From Asaia bogorensis (GTDB lineage Bacteria; Pseudomonadota; Alphaproteobacteria; Acetobacterales; Acetobacteraceae), in contig CAMCHA010000029.1 in assembly GCA_945874515.1 (NCBI GenBank), positions 1-11,345 of the forward strand: a stretch of DNA of 11,345 bases. The letters run 5' to 3'. Positions 1-6,621 of this stretch are shown here, in pieces. Below the pieces are notes generated by a model. It saw only the letters and a program-made list of their open reading frames with translations. It was not told where the DNA came from and did no database searches. Positions within the stretch are counted from its first letter, which is position 1; every line of letters starts with the position of its first letter. The translations under genes were made by a program, and so were the position numbers.

Positions 1-407
1 GCGATGAATGGCCGCGGATAGCCATCCTCCGCCATGCTTTTCGTCACCACCTGCCCCACCGCCGCGCTGGTGGCGGGCCCTGAGCCCGATATGCCACCAA
101 TCACCATCGCGACCAGAACGGCGACGGAAGCAAGCGCGCCGCGCCCCGCGCCCACCAGGGATGTCGCGAAACGCACCAACCGAAGTGCCACCCCTGTGCG
201 GTCAAACACGCTCCCCACCAGCACGAACATGGGAATGGCAATCAGCGGATACTTCGCAATGCCGGCATAGACATTGGTCGGCATCGCCATGATGGATTGA
301 TCCGCGAGCCAAATGGCGAAAGCGCCCGCAAGCCCAAGACAAATCGCGACCGGCACACCACCCGCAAGCAGCACAGCGAAGGCGAGGAACAGGGTGGTTG
401 CGATCAT
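1..407 (-). CDS. dctM: TRAP transporter large permease subunit DctM, 3' part missing
   Basis: Only the first 135 codons are in the window; the gene runs off the left edge. The product is the large membrane subunit of a tripartite ATP-independent periplasmic (TRAP) transporter, the ion-coupled channel that takes substrate from the DctP binding protein. The N-terminus is strongly hydrophobic (residues about 1-35, 50-68, 92-108). It contains the family hallmark GISGSGPATSAAVG at about 105-118, which in DctM proteins lies in a conserved intramembrane loop region. The start is ATG at 407, 3 bp after the dctQ stop, with a purine-rich GAGAGGATGG stretch inside the end of dctQ as likely ribosome binding site. 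This tight spacing indicates translational coupling in a dctPQM operon. DctM proteins are usually about 425 residues, so roughly two thirds is outside the window. Family assignment is secure; the substrate is unknown. Confidence 0.93.
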   Translation of the reverse strand, partial: MIATTLFLAFAVLLAGGVPVAICLGLAGAFAIWLADQSIMAMPTNVYAGIAKYPLIAIPMFVLVGSVFDRTGVALRLVRFATSLVGAGRGALASVAVLVAMVIGGISGSGPATSAAVGQVVTKSMAEDGYPRPFI

Positions 408-410
408 GGC

Positions 411-920
411 TCAGCCATCCTCTCCGCGTGCCAGCCGGATCAGACGGCCCGTCGCGCGCGCAATGACCAAAAGCGAGACCAGAGGCAGCCACCCGGTATA
501 GAGCCATTGCGGATTGCCAAGCCCGTTGGAGAGCACTTCGAAGCGATATTCATCATAGGCAAGCTTGGCGCCGAAAATGGCGAGCAAGCCAAAGCAAATG
601 ATGGCGAGCAGTAGTGCCAGCATCTCTGCCCGGCGTTGCCCAACCTTGCCCATCAGATCGGTGAAATACCCAACCCGTATATGCCGCCCAGTTGCGATGG
701 CGAGTGCCGTGCCGATCAGCGCAATCACCACCATCAGCACCACCGAATATTCCTCAGTAATGGCAAAGGACACATTCGTGAGGTAGCGCGCCAACACATT
801 CGCCGCCGTAATCAGCGCCATGGTCGCCATTGCCATGGCGAGCAAGACGCGTTCGAAACTGAGCGGAATGCGGGTTTTCGGATCCGGAAGCGTTGCCCCC
901 GGATCCAACTCAACACTCAT
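411..920 (-). CDS. dctQ: TRAP transporter small permease subunit DctQ
   Basis: A 169-residue membrane protein of the usual DctQ size. It has four predicted transmembrane segments at about 24-45, 57-77, 98-118 and 138-158. Family-like features are the paired glutamates just before the second helix (ITEEYS, 54-59) and the ATGRHIRVGY stretch (76-85) after it. DctQ forms the four-helix partner of DctM in the inner membrane. It lies 6 bp downstream of dctP and 3 bp upstream of dctM, so the three genes should be one transcript. DctQ sequences are poorly conserved, so the call rests on length, topology, these short motifs and above all the position between a clear dctP and a clear dctM. The start ATG at 920 is the only sensible one given the dctP stop at 927. 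Confidence 0.9.
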   Translation of the reverse strand: MSVELDPGATLPDPKTRIPLSFERVLLAMAMATMALITAANVLARYLTNVSFAITEEYSVVLMVVIALIGTALAIATGRHIRVGYFTDLMGKVGQRRAEMLALLLAIICFGLLAIFGAKLAYDEYRFEVLSNGLGNPQWLYTGWLPLVSLLVIARATGRLIRLARGEDG

Positions 921-926
921 GGGGCG

Positions 927-1979
927 TCAGGCAATCGCGCGCGTAATGGCGGCTTCGGCCTTTTGCACCAGCGCGCTGCCCACGGTTTGCGCCCATTTGT
1001 CATAAACGGGCCGCGTGGCGCGGGCAAAAGCCTGCTTTTCGGCCGGCGTCAGTTCCGCCACCGCCACACCGCGACGGACACATTCTTCAATGGAAGAACG
1101 ATCGCCATCAATGCCAAGGCCTTTGCGTGCCGCCGCGATTTGCTTCAGCGCCGCTTCCCGCGCGCAGGCGATGACAAGGTCACGATCTGCCGGCGCGAAG
1201 CTTTCCATCACTGTTTTGGAGGCGACAAAAATGCAGGCATCAGCGCAGTAATTCCAGATGGAAAGATGCTTCTGCGCCAGCGTATCCATGCGGAAGCCCA
1301 GGAAAAGATTGACTGGGTTTTCCTGCCCATCCACCGCGCCGGTGGAAAGGGCCGGTTGCAGATCAGCGAAGGACATTTGCACCGGATTGGCGCCCAGGCT
1401 CTGATAGATTTCGCTGAAAATCGCCCCTGCCGCGAAGCGGATTTTCAGACCGCGCAGATCCTCGGGCTTCCTGATTTCGCGCTTGCTGTTGGAGATTTCG
1501 CGAAAGCCATTCTCGCCCCAGGCAACCGGCGTCACATCGCGGCTGGTCAGCGTGCCGAACAAATCGCGCCCAACTTCCCCATTGATGATCGCGTCATAAG
1601 CGCGGTGATTGGGCATCAGAAAGGGCAGCGAAAAAATGTTCATTTCGCGGATCTGCGGGGAGATATTGATGGTGGAAAACACCGCCATATCAATGACGCC
1701 CTGGCGCATCGCGACCAATTCGCGCGTCTGGTCACCGCCCACCAATTGGCTGCCCGGATAGACCTTCATATTGATCCGCCCGCCCGAGCGTTCCGTGACC
1801 AGCTCTGCCCAGGTAAAGGCGCCGTCGGAGATCGGCAGCGGGCGATTACCCACGACCGAGACCTTATATTCGGCGCGGTATTGCCCCTGCGCGCGGGCAA
1901 TGCCGGGGGCGGCCAGGCCAAGCGCGCCGGCGCCCAGCAGCAGGTTACGGCGCGTCGCGCCCTGGAATGGGGTGTTCAT
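927..1979 (-). CDS. dctP: TRAP transporter periplasmic solute-binding protein, DctP family
   Basis: A 350-residue secreted binding protein that would capture an organic acid in the periplasm and deliver it to DctQM. The N-terminus is a signal peptide with twin arginines (TRRNLLLGAGALGLAAP) and a probable cleavage site after ARA at about 28-30. DctP family features follow in order: GGRINMKVYPGSQLVGG (66-82), LRGLKIR (175-181) ending in the arginine that in this family normally contacts the substrate carboxylate, and the stretch from GANPVQMSF to VDGQENP (196-222), a very typical TRAP signature. The start ATG at 1979 has a good ribosome binding site, AAAGGGAG, about 9 nt upstream. It is the first gene of the dctPQM operon and is divergent from the acyl-CoA ligase gene. 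The conserved arginine suggests a carboxylate ligand; which one cannot be told from sequence. Confidence 0.94.
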   Translation of the reverse strand: MNTPFQGATRRNLLLGAGALGLAAPGIARAQGQYRAEYKVSVVGNRPLPISDGAFTWAELVTERSGGRINMKVYPGSQLVGGDQTRELVAMRQGVIDMAVFSTINISPQIREMNIFSLPFLMPNHRAYDAIINGEVGRDLFGTLTSRDVTPVAWGENGFREISNSKREIRKPEDLRGLKIRFAAGAIFSEIYQSLGANPVQMSFADLQPALSTGAVDGQENPVNLFLGFRMDTLAQKHLSIWNYCADACIFVASKTVMESFAPADRDLVIACAREAALKQIAAARKGLGIDGDRSSIEECVRRGVAVAELTPAEKQAFARATRPVYDKWAQTVGSALVQKAEAAITRAIA

Positions 1980-2021
1980 GGCGTTCTTCTCCCTTTGGTA
2001 AAGTCCGGATTATGATCACCA

Positions 2022-2049
2022 CTTGCCCAAGCCTGAGGCTGGAGGCAAG
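2022..2049. repeat. Interrupted palindrome, possible operator
   Basis: The outer arms are CTTGCC (2022-2027) and GGCAAG (2044-2049), an exact reverse complement. Inside them sits the odd-centred palindrome AGCCT-G-AGGCT (2030-2040). The two arm pairs are almost concentric, centred near 2035. The location, between two divergent genes and beside -10-like hexamers, fits a transcription factor operator. No regulator gene is visible in the window, so the binding protein is unknown. Confidence 0.45.
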
Positions 2050-2087
2050 CGAAACATCGCACGAGCCGCCGGAAGGGCGCCGCAAAA

Positions 2088-2093
2088 AAGGAG
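2088..2093 (+). promoter_or_regulatory. Ribosome binding site that sets the ligase start
   Basis: AAGGAG lies 7 nt before ATG 2101. The same frame is open from an ATG at 2023, but those 26 extra codons would run through the palindrome and control region, encode an arginine-rich stretch unlike the family, and have no comparable ribosome binding site. The start at 2101 is therefore preferred. Confidence 0.8.
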
Positions 2094-2100
2094 ACGCCGC

Positions 2101-3663
2101 ATGATCCCGACATCCAACCTGGGCGCCATGCTGCTGCAAACCGCCCGCCGCCTGCCGGACCGCCCGGGGCTGATCTGGCGTGATCGGGTCTGGAGTTGGT
2201 CGGAAATCGCGGCACGGGCCTGTGCCGCCGCTGCCGGCTTGCGTGCACGCGGCATTGGCGCCGGTGATCGCGTGCTGATCCATTCGCGCAATAACAACGC
2301 GATTTTCGAAGGTGTCTGGGCCTGCTGGTTGATTGGCGCGGTTTGGGTGCCGACGAATTTCCGCCTGAGCCCACCGGAAGCCGCCTATCTGGCAGGGTCT
2401 TCGCGCTGCAAGGCGCAGATTTTCGATGTGGCTTTCCCTGAACATCGCGCCGCCTGCCGCGCGGAAAACCCAGCCTGCGGGCTGCATATCGCGATTGGCG
2501 ATGGCGCTGGCTTTTCCTGGGAAGATTTGATCGCGGAAGGCCAGGCCGCGCCCTTGACGCTGCCCGCTGATGTGGATCGCGATCATCCGGCCTGGTTCTT
2601 TTATACCTCCGGCACTACGGGCCGGCCCAAGGGCGGTATTCTGACCCATGGGCAGATGGCTTTTGTCATCAACAATCATATCGCTGATCTGATGCCGGGG
2701 CTGACTGAGAATGATGCGTCCTTGGTGGTGGCGCCGCTTTCCCATGGCGCTGGCGTGCATGCGCTATCGCAAGTGGCGCGCGGTGCGGTTTCCATCCTGC
2801 TGCCTGGTGAGCGGTTTGATCTGCCGGAAGCCTGGCGCCTGATTGAAGCGCATCGCGTTTCAAACATGTTCACCGTCCCGACCATCCTGAATACGCTCTG
2901 CCGTGATCCCGCCGTGGATACGCATGATCATGCTTCCCTGCGCCACGTGATTTATGCCGGCGCACCAATGTATCGGGAGGATCAGAAATACGCGCTGAGC
3001 AAGCTTGGCCCCTGCCTGGTACAGTATTTCGGCCTTGGCGAAGTCACCGGCAATATCACCGTGCTGCCGCCCGCCTGGCATAGCCTGGAAGATGATCCTG
3101 CCATGCCGATCGGTTCCTGCGGCTATCCGCGCACGGGAATTGAGGTCGCTATTCTGGATACGGCGAACCAGCCCTTAGCCGCAGGCGAAACTGGCGATAT
3201 TTGCGTTCGTGGTCCCGCGGTTTTCGCTGGCTATTTCGAAAATGAAAGCGCGAATGAAAAGGCCTTTGCCGGCGGCTGGTTCCATACCGGTGACCTCGGC
3301 CATTTGGACGCGCGCGGGTTTTTGTACATCACGGGTCGCGCTTCGGACATGTATATTTCTGGCGGATCCAATGTTTATCCGCGTGAGGTGGAGGAAGCAC
3401 TGCTGACGCACCCATCCGTCGCGGAAGCCTGCGTGGTAGGTGTTGCGGATGCGAAATGGGGCGAAAGCGGTGTTGCGGTGCTGGTGGCGGAAGCGGGTGC
3501 CACGATTGATCCGGCGGCGGTGATGGCGCATCTGGATGGCAGGCTTGGGCGCTATAAATGGCCGGCGAAGATCTTTGTGTGGGATGCGCTGCCGCGTTCT
3601 GGTTATGGCAAGGTCCCGAAGAATGAGGTGAAGCGCCTGCTGATCGAACGCGGGCAGGCGTGA
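2101..3663 (+). CDS. Class I acyl-CoA ligase (AMP-binding superfamily)
   Basis: A 520-residue adenylate-forming enzyme that would activate a carboxylic acid with ATP to an acyl-AMP and then transfer it to coenzyme A. Diagnostic motifs are all present: phosphate-binding loop YTSGTTGRPKGG (from 168), GAPMYRE, the A5 motif as YFGLGEVTG (309-317, with glutamate 314), FHTGDLG with aspartate 398, the ITGR arginine at 413, the hinge and C-domain stretch SGGSNVYPREVEE, and the catalytic lysine 504 in GYGKVPKNE near the C-terminus. The length is normal for a full two-domain ligase, and no residue needed for catalysis appears lost. It is divergent from the dctPQM operon, which suggests (inference) that it activates the acid the TRAP system imports. 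Its stop is 6 bp from the convergent ugpC stop. Substrate is not predictable: medium-chain fatty, aromatic and other organic acids are all possible. Confidence 0.9.
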   Translation: MIPTSNLGAMLLQTARRLPDRPGLIWRDRVWSWSEIAARACAAAAGLRARGIGAGDRVLIHSRNNNAIFEGVWACWLIGAVWVPTNFRLSPPEAAYLAGSSRCKAQIFDVAFPEHRAACRAENPACGLHIAIGDGAGFSWEDLIAEGQAAPLTLPADVDRDHPAWFFYTSGTTGRPKGGILTHGQMAFVINNHIADLMPGLTENDASLVVAPLSHGAGVHALSQVARGAVSILLPGERFDLPEAWRLIEAHRVSNMFTVPTILNTLCRDPAVDTHDHASLRHVIYAGAPMYREDQKYALSKLGPCLVQYFGLGEVTGNITVLPPAWHSLEDDPAMPIGSCGYPRTGIEVAILDTANQPLAAGETGDICVRGPAVFAGYFENESANEKAFAGGWFHTGDLGHLDARGFLYITGRASDMYISGGSNVYPREVEEALLTHPSVAEACVVGVADAKWGESGVAVLVAEAGATIDPAAVMAHLDGRLGRYKWPAKIFVWDALPRSGYGKVPKNEVKRLLIERGQA

Positions 3664-3669
3664 GCTTAT

Positions 3670-4737
3670 TCAGGCGGGCGGGGGCAGCCGTTTGCCTGTT
3701 TCAGCATCGAACACATGCAGATGTTCGGTGCGCGGCGCGATTTCCAGCACCGCGGCAGAAGGCGGTGCGCCGGGCAGGCGCAGGGCCATGATTTCACCGG
3801 AAGCAAGCTTGCCATGCACCACACATTCCGACCCCAGCGGTTCAACCAGATCGGTGGTGAGCCGGAGCGGTCCTGTCAGGCTGATATGTTCTGGGCGAAT
3901 GCCGAGCGTCACTTTCTGCCCAGGATGCGTGGCATATTGACCGGGTGGCAGGGCGATGATGTTGCCATCCGAAAGCGTTGCCGCCTTGGCATCTTCCGTG
4001 ATGGTGGCTGGCAGGAAATTCATCGCCGGACTGCCGATGAAGCCCGCGACATAGGTATCGGCAGGGCGTTCAAAAATCTCCATGGGTGAGGCGATTTGCG
4101 CTGCGCGACCTTCGTGCATGACAACAAGCCGATCGCCCAAGGTCATCGCCTCCACCTGATCATGCGTGACGAAAAGGCTGGTGACGCCAAGTCGGCGTTG
4201 CAGGCGCTTGATTTCCGCACGCATGGCAACGCGAAGCTTCGCATCCAGATTGGAAAGCGGTTCATCGAAAAGGAACAGCTTCGGTTCACGCACAATGGCG
4301 CGCCCCATGGCAACGCGCTGGCGCTGACCGCCCGAAAGCTCCCTCGGGCGCCGATCAAGCAATTCGGAAAGGCCGAGAAGATCGGCGGCTTCGCCAACGC
4401 GGCGCTTGATATCTTCGGGGTCAAGGCCGCGAATGCGCAGCCCATAGGCCATATTGTCGAAGACGCGCATATGCGGATAGAGCGCGTAATTCTGAAACAC
4501 CATGGCGATGTCACGCGCGGCAGGCTCAAGCGCCGTCACGTCCCGATCATCAATCAGCACCGTGCCACCTGTGCTGCGTTCCAACCCGGCTACGATGCGC
4601 AGCAAGGTTGATTTGCCGCAGCCGGAAGCGCCGACAATCACAATCATCTCCCCATCCTGCACGACAAGATCAATGCCGTGCAGCACGCGCACTGTGCCAA
4701 AAGTTTTGACAATGCCGGAAAGTTTGAGTTCAGCCAT
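3670..4737 (-). CDS. ugpC: sn-glycerol-3-phosphate ABC transporter ATP-binding protein UgpC
   Basis: A 355-residue ABC ATPase of the MalK/UgpC class, nearly the length of the E. coli protein (356). It energises glycerol-3-phosphate import from the cytoplasmic face of UgpAE. Motifs are complete: Walker A GASGCGKST (36-44), Q-loop FQNYALYP (81-88), signature LSGGQRQ (134-140), Walker B LFLFDEP (154-160), D-loop SNLD (162-165) and switch histidine 192. The C-terminal regulatory (TOBE) part begins near FIGSPAMNFL (233-242) and includes GIRPEH (279-284). It is the last gene of the block, starting 9 bp after the ugpE stop with only a modest GAGAAA ribosome binding site. MalK-class ATPases can be shared by several sugar transporters, but adjacency to ugpBAE makes the assignment firm. 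No ugpQ follows; the next gene is convergent. Confidence 0.95.
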   Translation of the reverse strand: MAELKLSGIVKTFGTVRVLHGIDLVVQDGEMIVIVGASGCGKSTLLRIVAGLERSTGGTVLIDDRDVTALEPAARDIAMVFQNYALYPHMRVFDNMAYGLRIRGLDPEDIKRRVGEAADLLGLSELLDRRPRELSGGQRQRVAMGRAIVREPKLFLFDEPLSNLDAKLRVAMRAEIKRLQRRLGVTSLFVTHDQVEAMTLGDRLVVMHEGRAAQIASPMEIFERPADTYVAGFIGSPAMNFLPATITEDAKAATLSDGNIIALPPGQYATHPGQKVTLGIRPEHISLTGPLRLTTDLVEPLGSECVVHGKLASGEIMALRLPGAPPSAAVLEIAPRTEHLHVFDAETGKRLPPPA

Positions 4738-4746
4738 GGGGGTTTC

Positions 4747-5631
4747 TCATTTCTCGGTCTCGACCAATCCCTTGACGAACCAGCGCTGCATTAGGATCAC
4801 AATGGCAACGGGTGGCAGCAGCGCGAGCACTGTGGTCGCCATGACCAGGTGCCATTCCGTATCCCCCTGGGAACCCAACATTTTCACAATGCCGATCATG
4901 ATGGTTTCCACATCGGTGGAGGTCGTCACCAGCAGCGGCCAGAGATATTGGTTCCAACCATAGACGAATAGAATGACGAAAAGGGCGGCAATATTGGTGG
5001 CCGATAGCGGCAGCACCACATCCTTGAAAAAGCGGATCGGGCCCGCGCCATCCATCTTGGCGGCTTCCACCAATTCATCCGGGATGGTCAGGAAGAATTG
5101 CCGAAACAGCAGGGTCGCGGTGGCAGATGCAATCAATGGCACGATCAGACCGGCATAGGTATTCACTAGGCCAAGATCGGATACTACCTGGAAGGTCGGG
5201 AAAATGCGCACCTCAACCGGCAGCATGAGCGTGATGAAAATCGCCCAAAAGAACAGCGTGCGCCCGGGGAAGGAGAAGAAGGCGACCGCATAGGCTGAGA
5301 TGATGGAAATCGCGATTTTGCCGATGGTGATCAGCAGCGCCATGATGGCGCTATTGAACATCATGGTTGAAACCGGCACGCCGGCGCGCTGCTTGTTTCC
5401 TTGGTTCCAGACCGCGCTGTAATTCGCGACCGCCTCGGCGCCCGGCAGCAAGGGCACATCGCCGCGGCCGATGGTGCCGGCATCATGGGTGGAGCCCATC
5501 AGTACAATCCAGATCGGCAGGGCAAATAGCAGCACGCCCAGCACCAGGATAACATGGGTCAGCATATCGGCGCGGGGATTGCTGCCGGCCATGCCCATGG
5601 GGGCGGCGATGCTGTTGCGTGGCTCGGCCAT
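4747..5631 (-). CDS. ugpE: sn-glycerol-3-phosphate ABC transporter permease UgpE
   Basis: A 294-residue inner-membrane permease, one half of the glycerol-3-phosphate channel. About six transmembrane segments are visible (roughly 24-46, 92-118, 124-148, 157-178, 211-231, 258-281). The cytoplasmic EAA loop that docks on UgpC starts at EAAKMDGAGPIRFF (189-202). Stretches such as ITLMLPVEVRIFP, ASATATLLFRQFF and YGWNQYLWPLL match E. coli UgpE as I remember it. The N-terminus is about 13 residues longer than E. coli UgpE (281 residues). ATGs at codons 12, 14 and 23 are alternatives, but ATG 5631 overlaps the ugpA stop by one base (TGATG) and has an AAGG about 12 nt upstream, so translational coupling favours it. 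Function is confident; the start is somewhat less so. Confidence 0.95.
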   Translation of the reverse strand: MAEPRNSIAAPMGMAGSNPRADMLTHVILVLGVLLFALPIWIVLMGSTHDAGTIGRGDVPLLPGAEAVANYSAVWNQGNKQRAGVPVSTMMFNSAIMALLITIGKIAISIISAYAVAFFSFPGRTLFFWAIFITLMLPVEVRIFPTFQVVSDLGLVNTYAGLIVPLIASATATLLFRQFFLTIPDELVEAAKMDGAGPIRFFKDVVLPLSATNIAALFVILFVYGWNQYLWPLLVTTSTDVETIMIGIVKMLGSQGDTEWHLVMATTVLALLPPVAIVILMQRWFVKGLVETEK

Positions 5632-6512
5632 CAGTAATGAACCTTGCGCTCAATGAAGCGGAATTGCACCAAAGTCAGCGCCATCACCGCAATCATCAGC
5701 ACCACAGATTGCGCGGAGGATGAGCCGAGATCCAGATTGACTCGCCCATCAATATAGGCGCGGTAGATCAAAGTTTGCGTGGCATTGCCCGGCCCGCCTT
5801 TGGTGAGTGCATCAATAATGCCGAAAGTGTCGAAGAAGGCGTAGGTGATATTGATCACCAACAGAAAGAAGGTGGTGGGCGACAGCAGCGGGAAAATCAC
5901 CGTGCGAAAGCGGTAAGTGGCCGATGCCCCATCAATCGCAGCGGCTTCCAAAACGCTTTTTGGGATGGATTGGAGCCCGGCCAGGAAGAACAGGAAGTTG
6001 TAGGAAACCTGTTTCCATGCCGCAGCCAGCACCACTACCAGCATGGCCTGATTGCCATTTAGCGTATAATTCCAGTCAACGCCCGCTGCCTTCAGCGCGC
6101 GGCCAATCAGCCCGATATCCGGGTGGAACAGGAAAATATAAAGAATGGCGGCAATGGCTGGCGCCACGGCGTAGGGCCAGATCAGCAAGGTGCGATAGGC
6201 ATCCTTGCCACGAATATGCCGATCCGCAAGCACCGCTAGGCCAAGCGCCAAGCCCATGGCAAGCACGGTGACGGCCAGCGAGAAAATCAGCGTATTGATG
6301 ATGACCTGATGATACAGCGGGTCGGCGAAAAGATCCGTGAAATTCTCAAACCAGACGAATTGTTTGGAAATGCCAAAGGCATCCTGGCGGATGAAGGAAT
6401 ACCAAACCGCTTCCCCCGCCGGCCAGAAAAAAAAGACAAAGGTAATGGCAAGCTGCGGCGCCAGCAACAGATAGGGCAGCAGTTTATTGTTGAATATCGC
6501 CTTGCGCTGCAT
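5631..6512 (-). CDS. ugpA: sn-glycerol-3-phosphate ABC transporter permease UgpA
   Basis: A 293-residue inner-membrane permease that pairs with UgpE. E. coli UgpA has 295 residues, and local identity is high by memory, for example [37 protein letters not shown] and SSAQSVVLM. Transmembrane segments fall at about 12-34, 70-97, 106-130, 156-180, 206-230 and 266-287. The EAA loop begins [14 protein letters not shown] (189-202). The start ATG at 6512 has TGAGG about 6 nt upstream. It lies 109 bp downstream of ugpB, across a gap with two hairpin elements, and shares one base with ugpE. The large gap to ugpB and none to ugpE fits lower expression of channel subunits than of the binding protein. Confidence 0.95.
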   Translation of the reverse strand: MQRKAIFNNKLLPYLLLAPQLAITFVFFFWPAGEAVWYSFIRQDAFGISKQFVWFENFTDLFADPLYHQVIINTLIFSLAVTVLAMGLALGLAVLADRHIRGKDAYRTLLIWPYAVAPAIAAILYIFLFHPDIGLIGRALKAAGVDWNYTLNGNQAMLVVVLAAAWKQVSYNFLFFLAGLQSIPKSVLEAAAIDGASATYRFRTVIFPLLSPTTFFLLVINITYAFFDTFGIIDALTKGGPGNATQTLIYRAYIDGRVNLDLGSSSAQSVVLMIAVMALTLVQFRFIERKVHY

Positions 6513-6523
6513 GTGGCCTCAAC

Positions 6524-6574
6524 TGAGCATTTTCAAGCCAAGTGGACAACTTGGCGGCTCGGAAAATGCGATCA
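6524..6574 (-). repeat. Compound hairpin in the ugpB-ugpA leader, proximal to ugpA
   Basis: Two nested exact inverted repeats are present. The inner stem is GCCAAGT (6537-6543) with ACTTGGC (6549-6555), enclosing a 5-nt loop. The outer stem is GCATTTTC (6527-6534) with GAAAATGC (6562-6569). TGA (6524-6526) and TCA (6572-6574) could extend it across a 2-nt bulge. The transcript would fold into one long imperfect hairpin ending just before the ugpA ribosome binding site. There is no U-run, so it is not an ordinary intrinsic terminator. A role in mRNA stability, processing or ugpA translation is inference. Confidence 0.6.
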
Positions 6575-6590
6575 AACACACCGATAGGAG

Positions 6591-6613
6591 GGGGCCGCCA
6601 CGAAGGCGGCCCC
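6591..6613 (-). repeat. GC-rich hairpin directly after the ugpB stop codon
   Basis: A perfect 9-bp stem, GGGGCCGCC (6591-6599) and GGCGGCCCC (6605-6613), with a 5-nt loop. On the transcript the loop reads TTCGT. The hairpin begins 8 nt after the ugpB stop. No run of T follows on the minus strand, so full termination is unlikely. Hairpins at this place in binding-protein ABC operons commonly protect the upstream message from 3' exonucleases; that is the likeliest role here. Confidence 0.7.
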
Positions 6614-6621
6614 GATACGCA

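Larger units (their letters stand above)
1980..2100. promoter_or_regulatory. Divergent control region between dctP and the acyl-CoA ligase gene
   Basis: This 121-bp gap must hold the promoters of the TRAP operon (minus) and of the ligase gene (plus). At 2009-2014 the minus strand reads CATAAT and at 2011-2016 the plus strand reads TATGAT. Each matches the -10 consensus in five of six bases, but neither has a convincing -35 at normal spacing. Next to them is an interrupted palindrome at 2022-2049 (separate entry). Shared, regulated divergent transcription is likely; the exact promoters are not resolved. Confidence 0.45.

Noticed and set aside
636..2015. 459-codon open frame on the plus strand opposite dctP and dctQ
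   Set aside because: It lies antisense to two clearly conserved TRAP genes, has no family motif, and is rich in His, Arg, Gln and Ala as expected from the reverse strand of GC-rich coding DNA.
2023..2100. Earlier in-frame ATG giving the ligase 26 more residues
   Set aside because: The extension is arginine-rich, crosses the palindromic control region and lacks a ribosome binding site, whereas ATG 2101 has AAGGAG at 7 nt.
1945..2760. 271-codon open frame on the minus strand opposite the ligase gene
   Set aside because: It is antisense to the ligase coding region and overlaps the dctP start; composition is typical of a shadow frame.
6591..6613. Intrinsic terminator after ugpB
   Set aside because: The stem is strong but no T-run follows it on the minus strand, and ugpA, ugpE and ugpC lie just downstream in the same direction; kept as a stabilising or processing hairpin instead.
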